64,000 bases of DNA from Trichobilharzia regenti (GCA_944472135.2 CALYDD020000422.1:1-64000); one strand, 5' to 3'. Positions 1-14,200 are shown, counted from the first letter of the stretch. Numbers and translations: made by a program. Notes: generated from the sequence alone by a model not told the origin.

Positions 1-369
1 TAGCTCAGCCAGACTGTTCAGATAAGTTTTGAAATCTTTTCCCCAGATGGCCTCAACATTTTATTCTTCCTCAAAATATTATATCAGATAACCAGGTGTC
101 TAGTCAGGAAGAGATCAAAGCGGATGAAAACAAAGAAAGTTGGTCAAGGAATTAGAAGAGACGAATAGAACAATTGACGTATCACTTCTTATGGGTTTTG
201 AATAAACTATCACCTGCAACTTGTCCAGAAATACCATCAACAGTAGGAACAAAACTGCCAATGGAAACCAATTTTCTAACAAAAGTCGAAAACTTGAATG
301 TGATCAGGCCAATGAAGTCCGAGAAGGCAGTAGGTTCAAAAGGAATTCACACTGGAGGAAAATGTTAAA

Positions 370-965
370 GTCAATCAGGTAGAACAGGAAAGGCCAAATA
401 CGCCTTCATCAATCTGAAACTGGTATGGAAGTCTCCTGCACTCTGCAGTGTAAAGAACAAGGTTCGGATTCTGTTCAACACAAATGTGAAGTCAGTCAGT
501 CAGTTCTTTTATATGTATGAGAAGTTTGCGTTGCGTTTCACGAGAAGCATCTCCAACAAGTTACAGACATTTATGGACAGTTGCCCATTTCGTAGGATCT
601 ACACTAGTAAGCAGATGACCAGTCAGATAGAATGAGCAACAAGTGTGTCTGGCTGGTCACGAACCAGCCAAGAGCCAATCGGTCAACAAATACGTAGGGG
701 AAAATGGAGATAGATTGATTGAGCGTACGATGAGATGGCTATTTAATGGCATCACGCACAATGCAGTCCATAAGTGGAGTGGAATCTCAGTGAAAGGCGA
801 CGAGTGGGTCGTCGATGTGTAGGCGACATGTAGAAGACCGTGCGATTCGGAAAAGATGAGAGATTATGATCAATCGCAGACCTAGCTGAAGAGAACATCA
901 TAGGATAGAACAACGTGTATATGTGAATAGATGTTCAAGCCCCTACGTTCCTCTCGGAGTCCAAG
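370..965 (+). mobile_element. RTE-type non-LTR retrotransposon, 3' remnant
   Basis: Broken frames read as the C-terminal part of an RTE-clade reverse-transcriptase protein: a GKAKYAFINLKLVWKS-like stretch near 390-440, then a KVRILFNTNVKS-like stretch near 455-495. It ends with the family's 3' signature, a variant of GAAGCCC-TATGTTCC near 935-960. That order and the same signature recur in many copies here, so family membership is secure although the copy is riddled with stops. The 5' boundary is approximate. It lies upstream of, and in the same orientation as, the hexosaminidase-like gene and is not part of it. Confidence 0.75.
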
Positions 966-1937
966 GGAACAAAGATGAATGGAAATTGTTAATATAAGTC
1001 ATCCTTTCTTCAAACGGCCTTAACATTTTGTTCTACCAACGTATATGACTCATTAGAGCCCTTTTTCAGATAACGGAGACTTTTCTATTTGTGTGGATGC
1101 TTAACAGTGATTTAAAGTCAGGTAGCCTAACTATTAGGTAACATCATCTGAAATTCTTTCGTCAGTATTATCACTTTTAAATTCGTAACGGCAGAGGGTA
1201 TTTCCAACTTCATATGTGATTAGTTTCGTTTTGTGTGTGGAGTCGCGATTAATTGCCACAAGTACTAGAGAGATTATGAGGCGTCGAGGACACTCATAAC
1301 AATTACAACATCACGATAAGACACAACGAAATCAATATAAATTATTTTCAGATGCATCATGTGTGAAACGCACACTCAAGGTGTTACAAGAGAGACTTTC
1401 AGAGGGAATAAAATCAGCCCGCAGTGGAGTCACTTAATATTCAACATCCGCCACAATGGCAGCTCATTAGAATGTAATTAAACCAAGTGATTCACAGAAG
1501 TTTCACAGATAATGTAAATTCTTCGTGCTCTCTGCAACAAACAAGCAGTAATTTGTCATTATGGGACAGTCTTTATAAATGTTCTCTCGACTTTGTCCAT
1601 CTACAACGTTTTTTCTAATATCATAATACTTTGATCTCTTTGATATTCATATGAGTTCTGCAAGTTATTGATTAATATCTCAACAAATGACTGATGTTCT
1701 TTTTTTCAAATTTTTTGTGAGTCTGTGTGTTTCGCTAAAAACATGCCACTTTGAACAAACCAATGCAAAGTCCACTTCAAGTGTACATTCATCTCGAAAT
1801 ATTGACACTATGATCCTAAAATATCAATTTAACCAAATTGTAGTATAAAATGTTCACCCCCTTAGCAAAACTAGAAAACAGAGATTGGAAAAAGAACGTT
1901 GATCATTTGATTCATCGAATCCCAACCCAGTCAAATT
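966..1937. other. Upstream region of the hexosaminidase-like gene; no gene seen
   Basis: AT-rich sequence without a recognisable coding exon or repeat family. It should contain the promoter and 5' UTR of the gene starting at 1,938. A TATAAAA string at about 1,843 lies roughly 95 nt before the ATG and could be a TATA box, but such strings are common in AT-rich DNA and no transcription start can be assigned. Genes of this phylum are often trans-spliced; no obvious acceptor decides that here. Confidence 0.4.
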
Positions 1938-2271
1938 ATGAAATTGACACCAATGATCCTGATCCATAAATTCTTATTACTATGGTTCATAGCAATTTCA
2001 GAGTGTTTAATCCCCAAAGTGAAACAATATGCTACAGAATATCACGCATGCGGAGTCTCCAGATCTCTGAGTGTTAAACATAACTACAATTCGTGTTATA
2101 TTTTAGAGGATGCACTAAAGCGTTTTGCATTACGTCTGGAAGAAATACCACAGAGGATTAACGCTCTTTCAGCAGAATCCTGCAAAGTGACTACTGTACA
2201 AATTGATATTACTGAAGACTGTAATGAAGAAAATGGAAAATTATGGCCATCCGATTCAATGAAGGAATCAT
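1938..2271 (+). CDS. GH20-like gene, exon 1 (signal peptide and N-terminal domain)
   Basis: The start ATG at 1,938 opens a hydrophobic leader ([18 protein letters not shown] region), a likely signal peptide; a second ATG at 1,953 is also possible. The two cysteines matching the first HEXA disulfide ([10 protein letters not shown] and EDCNEENG) are present. I end the exon at 2,271 rather than reading on to the TAG at 2,289, because splicing out 2,272-2,322 gives [13 protein letters not shown], the expected family sequence, in frame. The donor is a weak GTTGGT. Confidence 0.8.
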
Positions 2272-5200
2272 GTTGGTGGAACTCACTTTAGGTGCTTAAA
2301 CATAAGGAATTTTATCATCTAGATATTTTGAATGTCTCCAATGGGACCATACATATTCAATCAGAGGAAATATGGGGAGCATTACACGCTTGGAAACAGT
2401 CCTGCAACTAGTGTTCAGAGATCAGAACTACAAGGTACAGTGCGGAAATGTGCTCACTTTACGATAATAGAATTCGATATATGAGTGTGGCATAGAAGAT
2501 TCACCAAGATTTTCACACAGAGGAATGATGATCGATACAGCCAGACATTATCTAAGCGTTGAAACAATAAAGAATGTCATTGTAAGTTGCCTTCCTCTGC
2601 TTTTTGTTATGTAACTCATAATTCCTAATTGAAAGGCTGCATTATCAATGGTGAAGATGAATGTACTACACTGGCATATGACAGATGATGAATCCTCCCG
2701 TATGTTTCTTCAGTGTATCCTGAATTGTCTTCAAAGGTGAGAAATTCTCAGTCAAATGCATGATCATCACTGTTTCATTGTGATTGTATTTTCAGGGAGC
2801 GTATCATGCACATTCGTATGTGTATGAAAAGGATGAAATTGATTCGTTGGTAGAATTCGCTCGATTACATGGTGTTCGAGTGATTGTTGAATTTGACTCA
2901 CCAGGTGAGGAGTGTCGACGTTAATGTACTAACATCCGCTTGTGTACTTTGTAATTGTCATTTACTCCTTGTCTCAGTTATGGGTGGCTAATTGGCAATT
3001 TATGCGGTCATATTGTAACGATAGAAAACAAGAGCCAGGTCAGGAAATCAACACATATTTATTGATTTTCATGTACATCATTATAGATTATTGTAAGCAA
3101 ACATTCACAGTCTTCTGATTGGTGGTTTCTCGATGAACGGTAATTTTCATCTCTTTTTTATTGAAGTTCACACCACATTCGAATCTATGGAAAGTAAGCT
3201 GAGATTCAGTAATTAGATCGATCTGGTCACATAATGTAGACAATAGAACTTGGTTTAATTCGACCGCCAAAATGTGAATAAAAGATGAAGTTAGAAGTAC
3301 AGAATAAGATGGTTCGAATTAAGGATGAACTTCTCAAATAAAAAATAATATAAAACATCCTAATGGCTATATCCTTTGTGCATGGCATGATTGAGGAAGC
3401 CGTTTTCATGTATACAGCTAATCTGAATATCGCCACTGTTTGCAGAAGATTCAACTGCATGGGGGATCCGCACCTGTGAATACACTTCAAGTTTCTCCAA
3501 TGTCATATCGATGATGTAGCACCCGAATTACTGATAACCGTATCAAGAAATCATACCCAGAAGCGTATTTCATATGACAACCTGTTATAGTGAATAATAT
3601 TCGAATCCAAGCAATTGGCGAATGTAATTTAGCGAAATAAATTCATTTGGTAATTGCATGAAATTAACAAACTGTCTATCACATATATATCTTTCTGTCA
3701 TCCAGGTCACACTCTGTCATGGGGGAAAAGTCATCCTGAAATACTCTCGGGTGAATCACACGACGGACCGATCAATCCAGTCGATGAGAATGTCTGGCCA
3801 TTTCTGTCAAATTTATTCAGCGAAGTGTTGAGTGTATTTCCTGACCGTGTCTTGCATTTAGGTGGAAGCATTTATGACAGGCATTCATGGTGAGTGTGCT
3901 GACATTTTTATTGTGTAGTTCGTTTCATATATATATATATACCTGTATAATTTCTTCTAAAGAATTCAATGCGATTCAGCTTCTGCGCCATGTGAAGAAG
4001 GGGAATATGACGGGAAAGTTTCTATCTTTGCGTTTCCAGTAATCCTTCCTTTCCATCTCAAATGCATTGTTCGACTCCTCTACATTTGCAAGGCGTCATT
4101 GTTTACAGCTAATCGTTGAGGAGATATTTTTGAGTTTTATTTATTCCGTGTCAAGAGGTTCGTACGAGATATTACGATTAGGTGCCTGTAGAGAAGAAAT
4201 GTATGACTGATATTAGAAGTGACTGTCAAATAATGGAGGTGACTTCGATACTTCATGCTTTTAACTCATTCTACCTGCATGAGTTGCGTTTTATCCTTGA
4301 CGACGACATCTAAATCACTTGGTGGAAAATACGGCGATCATGAAACCGGGGAAGACTGTTCACCAAAGATTTTTTCCTGAGTATTTTATACGACTTCACA
4401 AAACCCACATTCCAAAATGGTTTGGAAGAATAACTTCAGGGTCTTCTGTTAAGGATTCAAATAGTCACAGCGACTTTCTACAATAGAAGTCATAAATTTA
4501 AAAGAAGTACCAATTGTACTACTGCGATAGAGATTCACACAAGTGTTTAACCCAAACACCGACTTAAAAATTAGCATTACAACCCACAGAGGTATAAAAT
4601 ATTGAAGTTCATTTTGACGCTGAAATTGATTTTACAATTGAATCATGATTAGTAGGTGTGAGTGAGTGACATGCTTTCAGTAGTGTGGGGATACTTGACG
4701 ACGACGAAGTAGAACACGTGTTTTTATGTCACACAAGCACCTAGAGATCCAAACGAGTATTCAGTTAATCGTCGAATACTTTGGTGTCAAATCATCACCA
4801 AACACGTGGAATTGAAACGGTGTATCAGCTGTCTCTGATATAGAAAAAACTGCAGTGAAACTACGAGGGAGTATACCTACAAAAAGGAAGTTGTCAAACT
4901 GTGTGAATGCACTGATGTGATTTTGATAGTGGAACATTGTAAATGAACCAGCTTTAAGGACTCTCAACCCTCGGATCCTGAAGCTGTTGCCGTTCCCTGA
5001 AGGACAGTAGATGCATTCAGAAAACAATGAACTGAACTAACTCGAAAATATCAGAAAACGAATTGGCGATTATCAGATTGTTTATTGTTCCGCTGACAAT
5101 AAATCTGAGTGAAAAGACAGTTACAGTGCGAAGAATTACAGTACCAACAGTTAAAGCTTCAAAATGTCACGGGTTCAAATGCTGAAGCTTCAGGGTCAAT

Positions 5201-8200
5201 AAATCGATATCAGGAATACATCTGATCGTATTGTTCGAATAATCTGCTGAACAGCAAGCAACTGGATCATAGTAGTCAATGAAACTTCCGACGGTAAATG
5301 AACCGGTTTGAATATCCCAGTTCATTAGACATTCATTCAATATTAACAACACAGACAAAGAAATTTTTTGCTGGAAACCTCATCGGCCAGTGAGTATCAT
5401 AATCTTACCGTGTATTTTATCGAATCAACTGGTCTATTATGGAATTATACTTTACCATCGTGACTAAATTCCGCTCTAATATTAATTCATATTGCTAGTT
5501 CAATCTATATTGCATAAAAAGTAATGATGGTAGTTGGGCATTCATCCATGCCTATTGAGGCGTCAGATATGCGTTTCCCTTCGTCACATGTAAACTATGA
5601 AGTGCTTGACCAGATTTCTATTCTGGTGTCTTTATCTATTGAAAGACAAGTAGTTTCCTTGTTTCCCATTACACAGATGACACATTCGAGTTCCGCATAG
5701 TCTGTCACTCTAGCAATCTATTCATAAAAGAATGTGAGTATAGTCGATCTGTAGAAGGGCTACTTGCATTTCTGACAAGAAACATGTTCTTCTGTTGTGT
5801 ATGTAGGCAAGAAGACGCCAACATTCAAGAATTCATGAAAGAGAAAGGATTCGATCAAGACTACAATAAATTAGAAAATTATTATTTTGAACGCCTCACA
5901 GAAGTTATTCAGAATATTACTTCAGCATCACAAAGCGTGACACCTGTGGTATGGCAGAATGTATTTGAGAATGGATTCCGAGTAAGTATTCTTCAGTTTA
6001 CGACTACTGTTCATAACTTAATGCAGTTTTATTCTCACCTAAGCAACCAATTCAGAAATTCAGTTTTAATATGGAATATTTTGATCATGTGAATTTCGAG
6101 GCAGATCACAAATACTATGAACAGGAGAAGGATATTAGCAGATTTCTCATCACATTAATGAAGCATTAATATACCACCTCAAAATTGTATCCAGAGAAAC
6201 TCCATTGTTTTATCAAGCGTTTCTATTCATCGTCATTCTGCCTCATTGTTGTAGTCGCATCAATTTGGATTTAAGTACCTCCAAAAAGTCTTATACTCTT
6301 CATCTCTACATGGGATCACTGATTCAACTAAATTATGAATCAGAAAATAGAAGAATTAGGAAGTTGAATGGTGTAATTTCTTTATCTTGAAGTAAACTTT
6401 GCTCAATTTACAAGCCTGACTGAAGGTGACTGGAAGTGACCAGGAGTGTGATTTGTGTGAATATACACACTGCCATCTAGAGTATGATTACAATGCACTG
6501 AAACAAGCAGATCATTTAGAAGTGAACATGTGGAAATATTCATGTCATTCCAATGAATCAACTGAATACTCATCTCAATTCACAGGTATTTGTATGTGAT
6601 TGTCTGTCCACTTAATTTTTGTGTAGGAACAAACGTGAAAATTGTTAAGAAATAGTTTCGTGAGGATAAAACTGTGTCCATATTTTCACATCTTGCTACA
6701 ATCCGAACACTCCAAAACTTATTCCATTTGTTACCTTAAATCTTAATCCTTCGAATGATTGACTTCAATGTAACACAAAACGACTTACCCTTCGTTAATC
6801 AGTATGTGAAATCAGCATCCCGAGACTAAAATTGGCTATTTCGCATTTGTCTAACATCTTAGAGGAGGTGACTTGGTCATAGACTGCCAGCCATCAAAGA
6901 CTAATCCTTCATCTTAACGTTAAGTATTTCCACCAGCACAACCACAACAATATCACCGGCAGGCGACATGGAAGAGAAGGTGCCTCTCTGAAGGAGAGAT
7001 TTCACTGCCTCAACAATACCCAACAATACCAGACACTACTATCTTTTCTGGCCGGCCATCTGATCTTGAGTATTGATCGAAGACAGATGTTGATGAAGGT
7101 CTGAAGTTTGTTGGAGATGCTGTTTATGACTCGCTGGCCAAGTCTCTGATCCGTATAGTAACTGGCACTGACTTCACATTGGAGTTGAAAATCCGGATCT
7201 TATTTTTGATTCTGAAAGCTGTTGACCTCCACACAGATTTGAGAGTAATGAAAGCTTGTCTTGCTTTTCCGATTCTGGCTTTGATATCTTCGTCAGTTCC
7301 GTTCGCCTGTAGTTGAAACGATGCTTCCCAGGTAGGTGGGTAGGTAGTTGAAGGAGGTTGTTTCTCTCAGGTTTCTCCCATTTATACTGGCTGATTGTTG
7401 TCTGTTGTTGTTGTTGTTGCTGTTGGTGTTGGTGTTGGCCAGGAATGTTCGTCACCTCTGTTTTCCCCGTGTTCACCTGAAGTCCTATCTTCTTCGGATG
7501 CTTCTTCTCTCGCCAACTTGTTACTTTTGACTTGCATATCTTCCAGTTTGTGGGAAATCAGACATATATCATCGGCGAAGTCCAGATCGTCCATGCTTTT
7601 CGTTAGGGTCAATTTTATGCCTGTTTCCTCATTGCCCGTTGTCTGTCTCATTATCCAATCTACTGCAATCAGGAAGATCATTGGTGATAGTAGACAGCCT
7701 CGCCTCACTCCCGTCCTCGCTTCGAAGGATTCTGTAAGTTTCCCGTTGTGGATTACTTGACATGCAGCATTGTCGTATAACTGTTGGATGAGATGTATAA
7801 TTGTCGATGGGACCCCGGTAGTAGCGAAGTAGTTTCCAAATGACCTCTCGATCGACGCTGTCGAAGACCTTTTCAAAGTCGATGAAGTTGAGCGGGATAG
7901 AGAGGTGACTGTCATTCCAAGGTTTGTTCAGTGATGATCCGTAGTGTGGTGATTTGATCAATACATGACTTGTTTCTCCTGAATTCAGCTTGTTCCGGTC
8001 GAAGTTTTTCATCCAGGCTGGCTTTTTTGATTCTCTCCAGGATGATGCGGCTTAGTATTTTGCTTGAGATGGACAGGAGCATAATTCCGTGCCAGGTTTT
8101 GCATTGACTTAAGTCTCCTTTCTTTGGTAGTTTGAATAGGTATCCTTTCTTCCAATCCTCGGGTACTTTGCCCTCTTTCCACACCTTCTCCAGTAATGGT

Positions 8201-11200
8201 GTCATCAAGTCCGCTGGTGTCTCTGGGTTCATTTTCAATGCTTTTACTAGGATACCTAAGCAGTGTGGATTTCTTCTAAGAGATCCTGAGCGATAAGCAA
8301 CAATCGAAACGAAATGCTTGACTTACATGTATTTGCCTTGACTAATGACATTAAAACTGGCAACCACAGGAATTTTATGGACTCAGGTAAGTGACGTCAT
8401 AGGAATAAGGAACTCACGAGAGTGGTGTGAAATTCTGAAACATTACACCTGCTTTATTTAAGCTTTCGTCGGAGGGATATGCTTTGCCTGAATTAGGTTA
8501 GGTATAGGTTAAAGTCAGCAAGATAAATGTCGGTTAGCTATAGATTAGGGTTAGTTTTGATTCGGGCACTAAAACTTTTCTTCTTCATCATGTTGATCCT
8601 TTCGAACTCATTGGTACGTTTGCCCCCTTAGGTGGCTCTCCTCAAAATTAGTGCCACATTACAGATGAGAAGACGAACACAGCTTCAAAAACTTGAAATG
8701 TGAGGTGCGCATCTTAAATTCCGTCAAATCACTGTGACGATGTATGAAATGTAAAGCAGCAGAACTGTGTACAAGTCATTCCTGGGTCTGTCAGAAATAA
8801 ACAACGCGCGGCTGTACAGGGTGGGGCGAAATTAATTAAAAATAGTCGAATACAGACATTCCCAAGGATGTACGGTAAAATATAAAATGGATGAAGGTGT
8901 ACTACTTTGTTGTGACGAGTAGTACACGCCTTAACGTGAAAATAAACAGCAATGTAGGATCAGAAGATGCCGGTAAACAGAGAAAGTGAGGTGACAGGCA
9001 CTACCCTAAAGCTCTGAAAGAACTCTATTTGTGCCGAGATATATGAATTCCAAAATGCCAATCTCAAACATCTGATAATCTAAATGGTGTTAATATTTTA
9101 TATTTTACGATACCAGGTTAATGAAAAAAACGTCATCATACAAGTACACAATAATTCCGACTGGGAAGCTGTCACCAAGTCAATCACATCATCTGGATAC
9201 AGAGTGATCAATTCAGCGTGTTGGTCGAAAGTTGTCAGGAATTTCGATGATGCATGGAAGACTCTGAACGATTGTGATCCCGCTGCATTTGGAGGTGATT
9301 TTGATGTTATTTTTGAATAAGCTATAAATTCCGTGAAAAATAAATGATGGAGAGTGGATGCCTGTTCCCGTCTGTTCTCTGAAAGAAATTTGACAAGTCT
9401 CAGTGCAGTGCAAGGTGTGGGTTTTAGCTGTATAATGTTTTGGTATGGAGACTTGTCATGAAGCAGACTTGAAGTTTCCATTAGACATCGGACCCTCGTC
9501 AACTATTTACAGAAGTAACTGTTCCTACATTAAATTGTGTACATGTGACCGAGGTAGACCAGGAGATATTACCGTTACTACAATAAATTGTGTAATTGAT
9601 ATAAGTATAAAACTTGGACACTGTGGTGGTAGAGTATAACTCCATTATGGATAAGATTTTATTTTGATAAATCACACACAGTGTTGTACAGTTATATTAA
9701 CTGATGACGTTTCGAGCAGAAACTATTGCCACTCATAATCATATCAAGTTACTCACACAACATTGTTCTTTTATTTATATACATGTGTAGAATGAATTAG
9801 ATATTGGATTAAAATCAATGTGAGATAATGTACATTCAGAAATAATAGTACGAGTGTTGTTGATCATAGAATCCTTATTTATCGAGTCTACACCCAACAC
9901 ATGCAACAGAAATGACTCAATGCAAATACCAGAGATATGGAAGATATTAATACCGCAGGTTGAATCAGAAGAGGATAATAAATAATCTTAAAATTCTATT
10001 TGAATTCAAACACATTCAAACACAACACTTTAACAAGTAGCTTATTATGACTGTAAAACACACTCGTCCTTTTTTCCCATCTAACGGCAATTGATCAACA
10101 ACACTCGTACTATTATTTCTGAATGTATATTATCTCACATTGATTTTAATCCAATATCTAATTGATTCTACACATGTATATAAATGAAAGAACAATGTTG
10201 TGTGAGTAGTGACTTGATATGATTATGAGTGGCAATAGTTTGTACTCGAAACGTCATCAGTTAATATAACTGTACAACACTGTGTGACAGTTTCTCAAAA
10301 TAAAAAATAACTTGTGTATTTACGACTGAGGCGATTCAGGTAAAATTCCAGAGTAATGATCAAAATGTGGAATAAATAATAATACAGACACTACTATACT
10401 GACTGACATACCCCATGAGATACCAAGGAATTCATTAACTTAGGATATCTGGATTAGGTCAGAATGGAGACTGGTGAAATGTACAGGTGTCTGAACACCG
10501 ACAGCATTCCACATCGTCACAGTAAAATAGAATTGAAAATATTTACAATCGTTGTGCTAAAGTGCCTTCACTATATTTTTGCGGCAACACTGATGAATTA
10601 CTGTTTTCTTCGCATCGTCAACAGGTACTGACGAGGAAGCTCAGTTGGTTATTGGTGGGGAAGTCACCATTTGGGGAACTTATGTGGATGACACTAATCT
10701 CTTCTTACGATCATGGTAAGCAATTGACGATCAGTATGTAATCGATTAGCTCAACAGATTTTCAAGTATCAAGGTTGACTGTGAATTGAATATGCATTGA
10801 ATTTCACATCACAGTTCGACATAACTGTTCCATGAGATTGTATATTCTATTAATATCCAATGGAAATCTGTGATTTCTATGACACCGCTGTATTATTGTA
10901 AGGAGAGACATAATACCGTGGATGTTGTACCGCAATATACATTTATAGAACGAACTTAGTACCTGTCTTGCTGAAGGGGATTTCCGAATACTTAAATTAT
11001 ATTCAGAATGTCTGTGAAACGTGTCTAGACTGGCGGTTGCACTTCTTTTGTTATTTCCTAATCAGGTACTTATCGAACACAACTAAAACATAAACATGAC
11101 GGGAAGAGTTTCAAAGTAGACAGGAATGAAGTGAATAGCTACACATAGCTGAATATGATGGAAATGGCGGACGGGGAATAGATTTCAAAAATCACTAAAC

Positions 11201-14200
11201 TCTGTTTTTATTCATCACATGGTATTCATGCAAACAACGAAAGTGTAGGAATGATATTCGTGTGGTATTTCCACAGAGTGACGTTAGAGTTATGCAGCTT
11301 GCGATAAAGCGCAACGAACTGACAGCTATGCTGTATTGTAGCGACGGATGACAAGGGCTAGGCAACAGATTGTTTATTGAGAAATTCAAAGATATTTGTA
11401 GATTAATAATAATAATAATAAATAATAATTGATGTACATTATTGTCAGTGGAGAAGCAACGTCTTCTGATTGGTTGTTGTTTTTTTGCTGAATGTTATTC
11501 TGTACTGCTCATGACAGTTTCTTAGAAAGTTAAGCCATATATCTGAGAATTGTATTTGCACCCGTTAAGTCCGCTGTGATTGCCTGTTGAGTTCCTCAGG
11601 GTTAAGCTATGTTAATATTTTCCTCATGACTGTGATTCAGGACATAACATTGGCGCAAACTGTTGTCTACAATTTTGACTTGCAGCTAGCTGCCACCACA
11701 GTATAATCACAACTATTTGTTTTAATGCAAATATCATAGGGGATTCACGCAGGTGGCTACCAAAATCGGTTTCAGATGTCATGTTACGTGGTTAAGTATT
11801 TCACACTGTCTGGTTTATACATTCATGTAACGATGGTCAAAGTGAGGAAGGTGGCTGTACGCATATTTCCCCTTAACACACAGGTTTAGCTTATGCAGGT
11901 GGATCCCTATTTCTTCAACTGTTGTATGTAGAAAACGAAGTCGTAAAGCGAAATTAAGGTTGGTAGGAATGGAGAAATGTAATTGTCCAAATAATCTTAT
12001 TAGTTTTCTGACTCCTTCATCTGTGCACTGGCCTACTCCTTAATTACTCTTCATTTTTCCAAAATTATGCATTCTTCGATCATTTCTACGTTTTAATTGT
12101 GTGTACTAATTTTCTCGTTGATTATCACCCGTCGCCTTGACATGTTGACACTGACTGACTAATTATTGTTATCAAACATATCAGTTCCAATGGATTGTGA
12201 ATTGTTGTGTATTGTGATTAAAATGCTATACATGTATATTAGAGTAGAATCAGAGTGAGTGAGATGAGGATCTAATTGAAAAGTAAACATTTCTTCGCTG
12301 AATCCTTCTGTTTCCTAATTAGTTGATGTCAATTTCACAATTAGCACAAATGAATTCATGATTTTCAGTTTACTCAGTTCCACTGAAGCTTCCCTCAGAA
12401 AGCGAAGTTATTCAGACAACACTGTGAGCCGCTGGATATCATACACCGAAATCAAGATAGCAAATCTAAGTGCAGGGTGTCCTCTAGACGGAGACAGCTT
12501 ATATTAACTAGTTCCGGTTGTTGACCGGATCGAAATGATTTAAGCAGTGGAAGGCACGTTTGCCCCTTTGGAGATGAAGGCGTCAGAGATAAGTTAGTTT
12601 GACTGAGTGCAGAGTACTGAGCCAGTTCAGTTGAAGTGACTGGTATCCAAATACTCAGGTCACTCAATCACTAGTATATAGAACTAGGTTGTGTCTCTGG
12701 AGAATCCACAGTCAGGTGTATCTGTAACCTTGAGATTACGCATTGCAAATAAATACCACAGGCAGTTTCTAGTTCATTGATTGCAGCATTGCATAACCCA
12801 GTGCTTCAAGGTGCCAGAACATACTTCACTCAGATTGATAAGGAAATCAGTCTGCCTATATGACTCGATTATCACGGAATTATCCAGAAACAAGTTGAAC
12901 CACTCAATCAAAATGAGGTTAAAACACTCACATACGCTGATTTATCATACACAGAAACGAGTGATTTCAGATACATATACAGCCAGCTACTCTATCGCTG
13001 GCATGTATTATAAAACGACATTTCATTTCACTTTCATATCAACCGGGTAATTATGTTGACAACATGTCAAGGCCAATAACTGCCGTGGCTGCTGAACGTC
13101 TTTGGTCTATGGATCCAGGCGATATTCAGGACTTTTCATGGAGAATGAAAGAGTTTTACTGTCGAATGTTACTGTAAGTCACGAGTATTTCATTTATATT
13201 TATCAAGTCGATTGGCACTGTAGAGATTCAGTGAAATCAAACCGGATAACAATAGGAAGTTGTATGAGATTTCAAATTGATTTAGGAGCATATTAGTAAC
13301 TGTAATTGACAACTAGGTGCATAATTTAGTATATTGTTAATCCTCTGAAACATTTTATCCGCCTTTTGCGTTGGCGATTTCACTGAGATGGAGATTCGAA
13401 GTGACCATAGATTCGTGGCGCATCACTTGTGACTATCGTTTGATTGAGTAACCGAGTGAAGTAAACCGTTTCGTATGAAATCGGGAGTAGTCATGGACAC
13501 GACTGCTAGATGAAATCTAGTCCCACATTAATGTTCAGTTGGTATATTCCAAAAGTGCAAGAGCATGGCATACTTGCTCTCTTGATTCAACTGTAACCGT
13601 CATCCGGGAATCAAAGTGTTTATAAAACTTATGAAAAGAATTACGTCATCATTGAATCATTGCTTAAGTAAGCAGAGGCTCAATAATCCGGTCCAAGATA
13701 ACAGTCAATATGAAATTGAATTTCAGGGTTACATTAGTGATTCAGTAACCTAATAATATACATCTATCCTATTGGCTAAGAGTGTTTGGTGTACCTGGAG
13801 CTAATGAGGACATATTTATTTCTCGGGTGAATCCGCGATCTTCATGTGAGATTCGGTTGTTCCGAAACTGTTGGGTATCTTACTGAGAAGTGAGAAAACC
13901 ACATTCACATACACACGCACTCAATTGTAGACAGACAGTGAATATACGTATGAAATTTGGGCACTGTGGTAGTATGTAATTCCTTATTAATTTCTTTATT
14001 TGATATATTACACACACAGTGAAACAGAATTATTCACTAGATTTACAAAGTTTCAAACACAATTCATTATTATTCATAATCATATCCATTATCATGACTG
14101 ATAGGATAATTGCCAGTAAATTGTGTTAGAAACGTCATCCAGTAAACAGTACTGTTTTACTCTGTGTTCAACAAATTAGTAGGCTGACAAGGGCTGAAGA

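Noticed and set aside
2289..2291. In-frame TAG in exon 1
   Set aside because: It lies inside a 51-nt intron whose removal gives the expected [13 protein letters not shown] join.
2435..2470. Apparent frameshift between LVFRDQNYK and IEDSPRF
   Set aside because: Explained by a 36-nt GT...AG intron with exact conservation of spacing to HEXB.
7348..7760. Plus-strand frames rich in Leu/Val over 7,348-7,760
   Set aside because: Antisense shadows of the minus-strand RTE reverse transcriptase.
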